From contig OY760226.1 of the NCBI GenBank assembly GCA_963663395.1, positions 434,001 through 498,000 of the forward strand: DNA of 64,000 nt, read 5' to 3'. The notes below the pieces were generated by a model, which was not told the origin of the DNA, ran no database searches, and saw only the letters and a program-made list of their open reading frames with translations. Shown here one piece after another: positions 62,905 to 64,000 of this stretch; the stretch's first letter is position 1, and every line of letters starts with the position of its first letter. The DNA comes from Azophilus sp963663395 (GTDB lineage Bacteria > Pseudomonadota > Gammaproteobacteria > Pseudomonadales > Azotimanducaceae). The position numbers and the translations under genes were made by a program.

Positions 62905-64000
62905 ATGGACATTTCCGGAAAGCACATTCTGCTTGGGGTCACGGGCGGAATCGCCGCGTATAAGACCCCAATCCTTGTAAGACTCTTGCGCCAGGCGGGC
63001 GCAGACGTGCAGGTCGTGCCGACCCGCGGCGCCCTGGAATTCGTCACGCCCACCACCCTGCAGGCCGTCTCCGGCCGCCCCGTACGCGACGACCTCTGGG
63101 ACGAGGAAGCCGAGGCCGCCATGGGTCACATCGAACTGGCGCGCTGGGCCGACCTGGTCGTGGTGGCGCCGGCTACGGCGCATTTCATGGCAACGCTGGC
63201 CCAGGGCCTCGCGCCCGATCTGCTCTCGACCTTATGCCTGGCAACGGAGGCGCCGATCATCCTGGCGCCCGCCATGAATCAGGCCATGTGGCGCGCTCCG
63301 GCCACACAACGCAACGTCAACACCCTCGGGCGCGACGGCCGGGTGCTGGTCGGTCCGGCGGAAGGGGAACAGGCCTGCGGCGAAACCGGGCCCGGGCGCA
63401 TGGTCGAGCCGGAAGACCTGTTCGAGGTTATCCGCCAGAGCTTTGCGGCGCGCTGCCTGGACGGTATGCGCGTGCTGGTCACCGCCGGGCCCACCGAGGA
63501 AGCCATCGACCCCGTGCGCCATATCACGAACCGCAGTTCCGGCAAGCAGGGTTACGCCATGGCGGCCGCCGCCGCGGCTGCCGGCGCCGAGGTCACCCTG
63601 GTCTCCGGCCCCTGCATACTCCCGCCGCCGCCCGGTGTCGACGTCATCGGCGTGACCAGCGCACAGGACATGTACGATGCCGTGCACGAGCGCATCGCGA
63701 AGCAGCATCTCTTCATCGGTGTCGCGGCGGTTGCAGATTTCCGCCCCGCAAGGGCGACCGGGCAGAAGATCAAGAAGGAGTCGGTCGGAGAGCGATTCGA
63801 GCTGGCTTTCGAGGAGAACCCGGACATCATCGCCTCGATCGCGGCGTTGCCGGAACGGCCGGTGGTGATCGGTTTTGCCGCGGAAACCCACAAGGTACTT
63901 GAGCACGCCCGCGACAAGCGCCGCCGCAAGAACCTCGACGCCATCGTCGTCAACGACGTATCGCGCAAGGGCATCGGTTTCAACAGCGACAGCAATGCCG
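62905..64000 (+). CDS. coaBC: Bifunctional CoaBC (phosphopantothenoylcysteine synthetase/decarboxylase), partial
   Basis: The first 365 codons of the bifunctional enzyme of CoA synthesis; the frame runs off the window. The CoaC half has GKHILLGVTGGIAAYKTPI (flavin-binding), the active-site His in MGHIELARWADLVVVAPA, the clamp ILAPAMNQAMW and the ACGETGPGRM motif. The CoaB half has VTAGPTEEAIDPVRHITNRS, AAVADFRP and IGFAAET. The ATG at 62905 gives MDISGKHILLGV. It is divergent from radC and supplies the step after the one that coaD follows. Confidence 0.97.
   Translation, partial: MDISGKHILLGVTGGIAAYKTPILVRLLRQAGADVQVVPTRGALEFVTPTTLQAVSGRPVRDDLWDEEAEAAMGHIELARWADLVVVAPATAHFMATLAQGLAPDLLSTLCLATEAPIILAPAMNQAMWRAPATQRNVNTLGRDGRVLVGPAEGEQACGETGPGRMVEPEDLFEVIRQSFAARCLDGMRVLVTAGPTEEAIDPVRHITNRSSGKQGYAMAAAAAAAGAEVTLVSGPCILPPPPGVDVIGVTSAQDMYDAVHERIAKQHLFIGVAAVADFRPARATGQKIKKESVGERFELAFEENPDIIASIAALPERPVVIGFAAETHKVLEHARDKRRRKNLDAIVVNDVSRKGIGFNSDSNA

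Noticed and set aside
1..64000. CRISPR array, prophage or intact insertion sequence
   Set aside because: No regularly spaced repeats, no phage structural genes and no transposase or integrase were seen on either strand.

Overview
The window is 64 kb of high-G+C chromosomal DNA from a gammaproteobacterium, probably free-living and uncultured. The evidence is gene order. Several blocks follow arrangements familiar from Pseudomonas-like gammaproteobacteria: gshB-tonB-yqgE-ruvX; pilT divergent from yggS-proC-yggT-metX-metW-DUF4426-rdgB-hemW, with trmB converging on hemW; ftsY-ftsE-ftsX-rpoH; and rpmB-rpmG-mutM convergent with coaD. The order or family cannot be fixed from this sequence alone. No rRNA, tRNA, CRISPR array, integrase or intact insertion sequence was found.

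Layout. 1-6.4 kb: end of a penicillin-binding protein 1A gene, a periplasmic M48 protease, rpmE, priA and a carotenoid-desaturase-like FAD oxidoreductase. 6.4-12.3 kb: a translationally coupled AddA/AddB-type helicase-nuclease pair. 12.5-14.2 kb: a secreted cyclase-family protein and an SDR oxidoreductase. 14.3-16.6 kb: a protein resembling the SopB/IpgD type III effector phosphatases, but without the catalytic Cys and Arg. 16.9-26.8 kb: an S9 oligopeptidase lipoprotein, pgk, tkt, metK-metF-rsmE and a solitary CheA-like kinase. 27.0-44.8 kb: dense housekeeping operons, including rpoH with a perfect CIRCE operator upstream. 45-49.4 kb: a MaoC/FAS1-type dehydratase, a delta-class carbonic anhydrase lipoprotein, a DUF1993 protein and queE-queC. 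49.4-62.0 kb: an A+T-richer island. 62.0-64.0 kb: radC and the start of coaBC.

The island is the main accessory feature. Its left arm (minus strand) encodes a ribbon-helix-helix regulator, a C5-cytosine methyltransferase, a Vsr-type nuclease, a MORC/MutL-like GHKL ATPase and a small winged-helix protein. Its right arm (plus strand, divergent) encodes a Z1-domain helicase-like ATPase, a PD-(D/E)XK nuclease of the DUF4420 type, a second and different GHKL ATPase, and two proteins of unknown function. Overlapping start and stop codons tie the genes of each arm together. I read this as a composite anti-phage restriction system in which methylation marks self, the GHKL and Z1 ATPases sense or remodel DNA, and the Vsr and PD-(D/E)XK proteins cut it. 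The component types resemble the MORC/Z1 restriction clusters predicted by comparative genomics; how they work together is not established. The island lies between rpmB and radC, which are neighbours in many gammaproteobacteria, and a 12-bp direct repeat flanks it.

The rest is mostly core metabolism and cell biology: methionine and SAM synthesis (metX, metW, metK, metF), central carbon (pgk, tkt), glutathione (gshB), proline (proC), CoA (coaD, coaBC), queuosine precursors (queC, queE), translation (rpmE, rpmB, rpmG, rsmD, rsmE, trmB), repair (mutM, priA, addAB, radC, ruvX), division and protein targeting (ftsE, ftsX, ftsY) and the heat-shock sigma factor.
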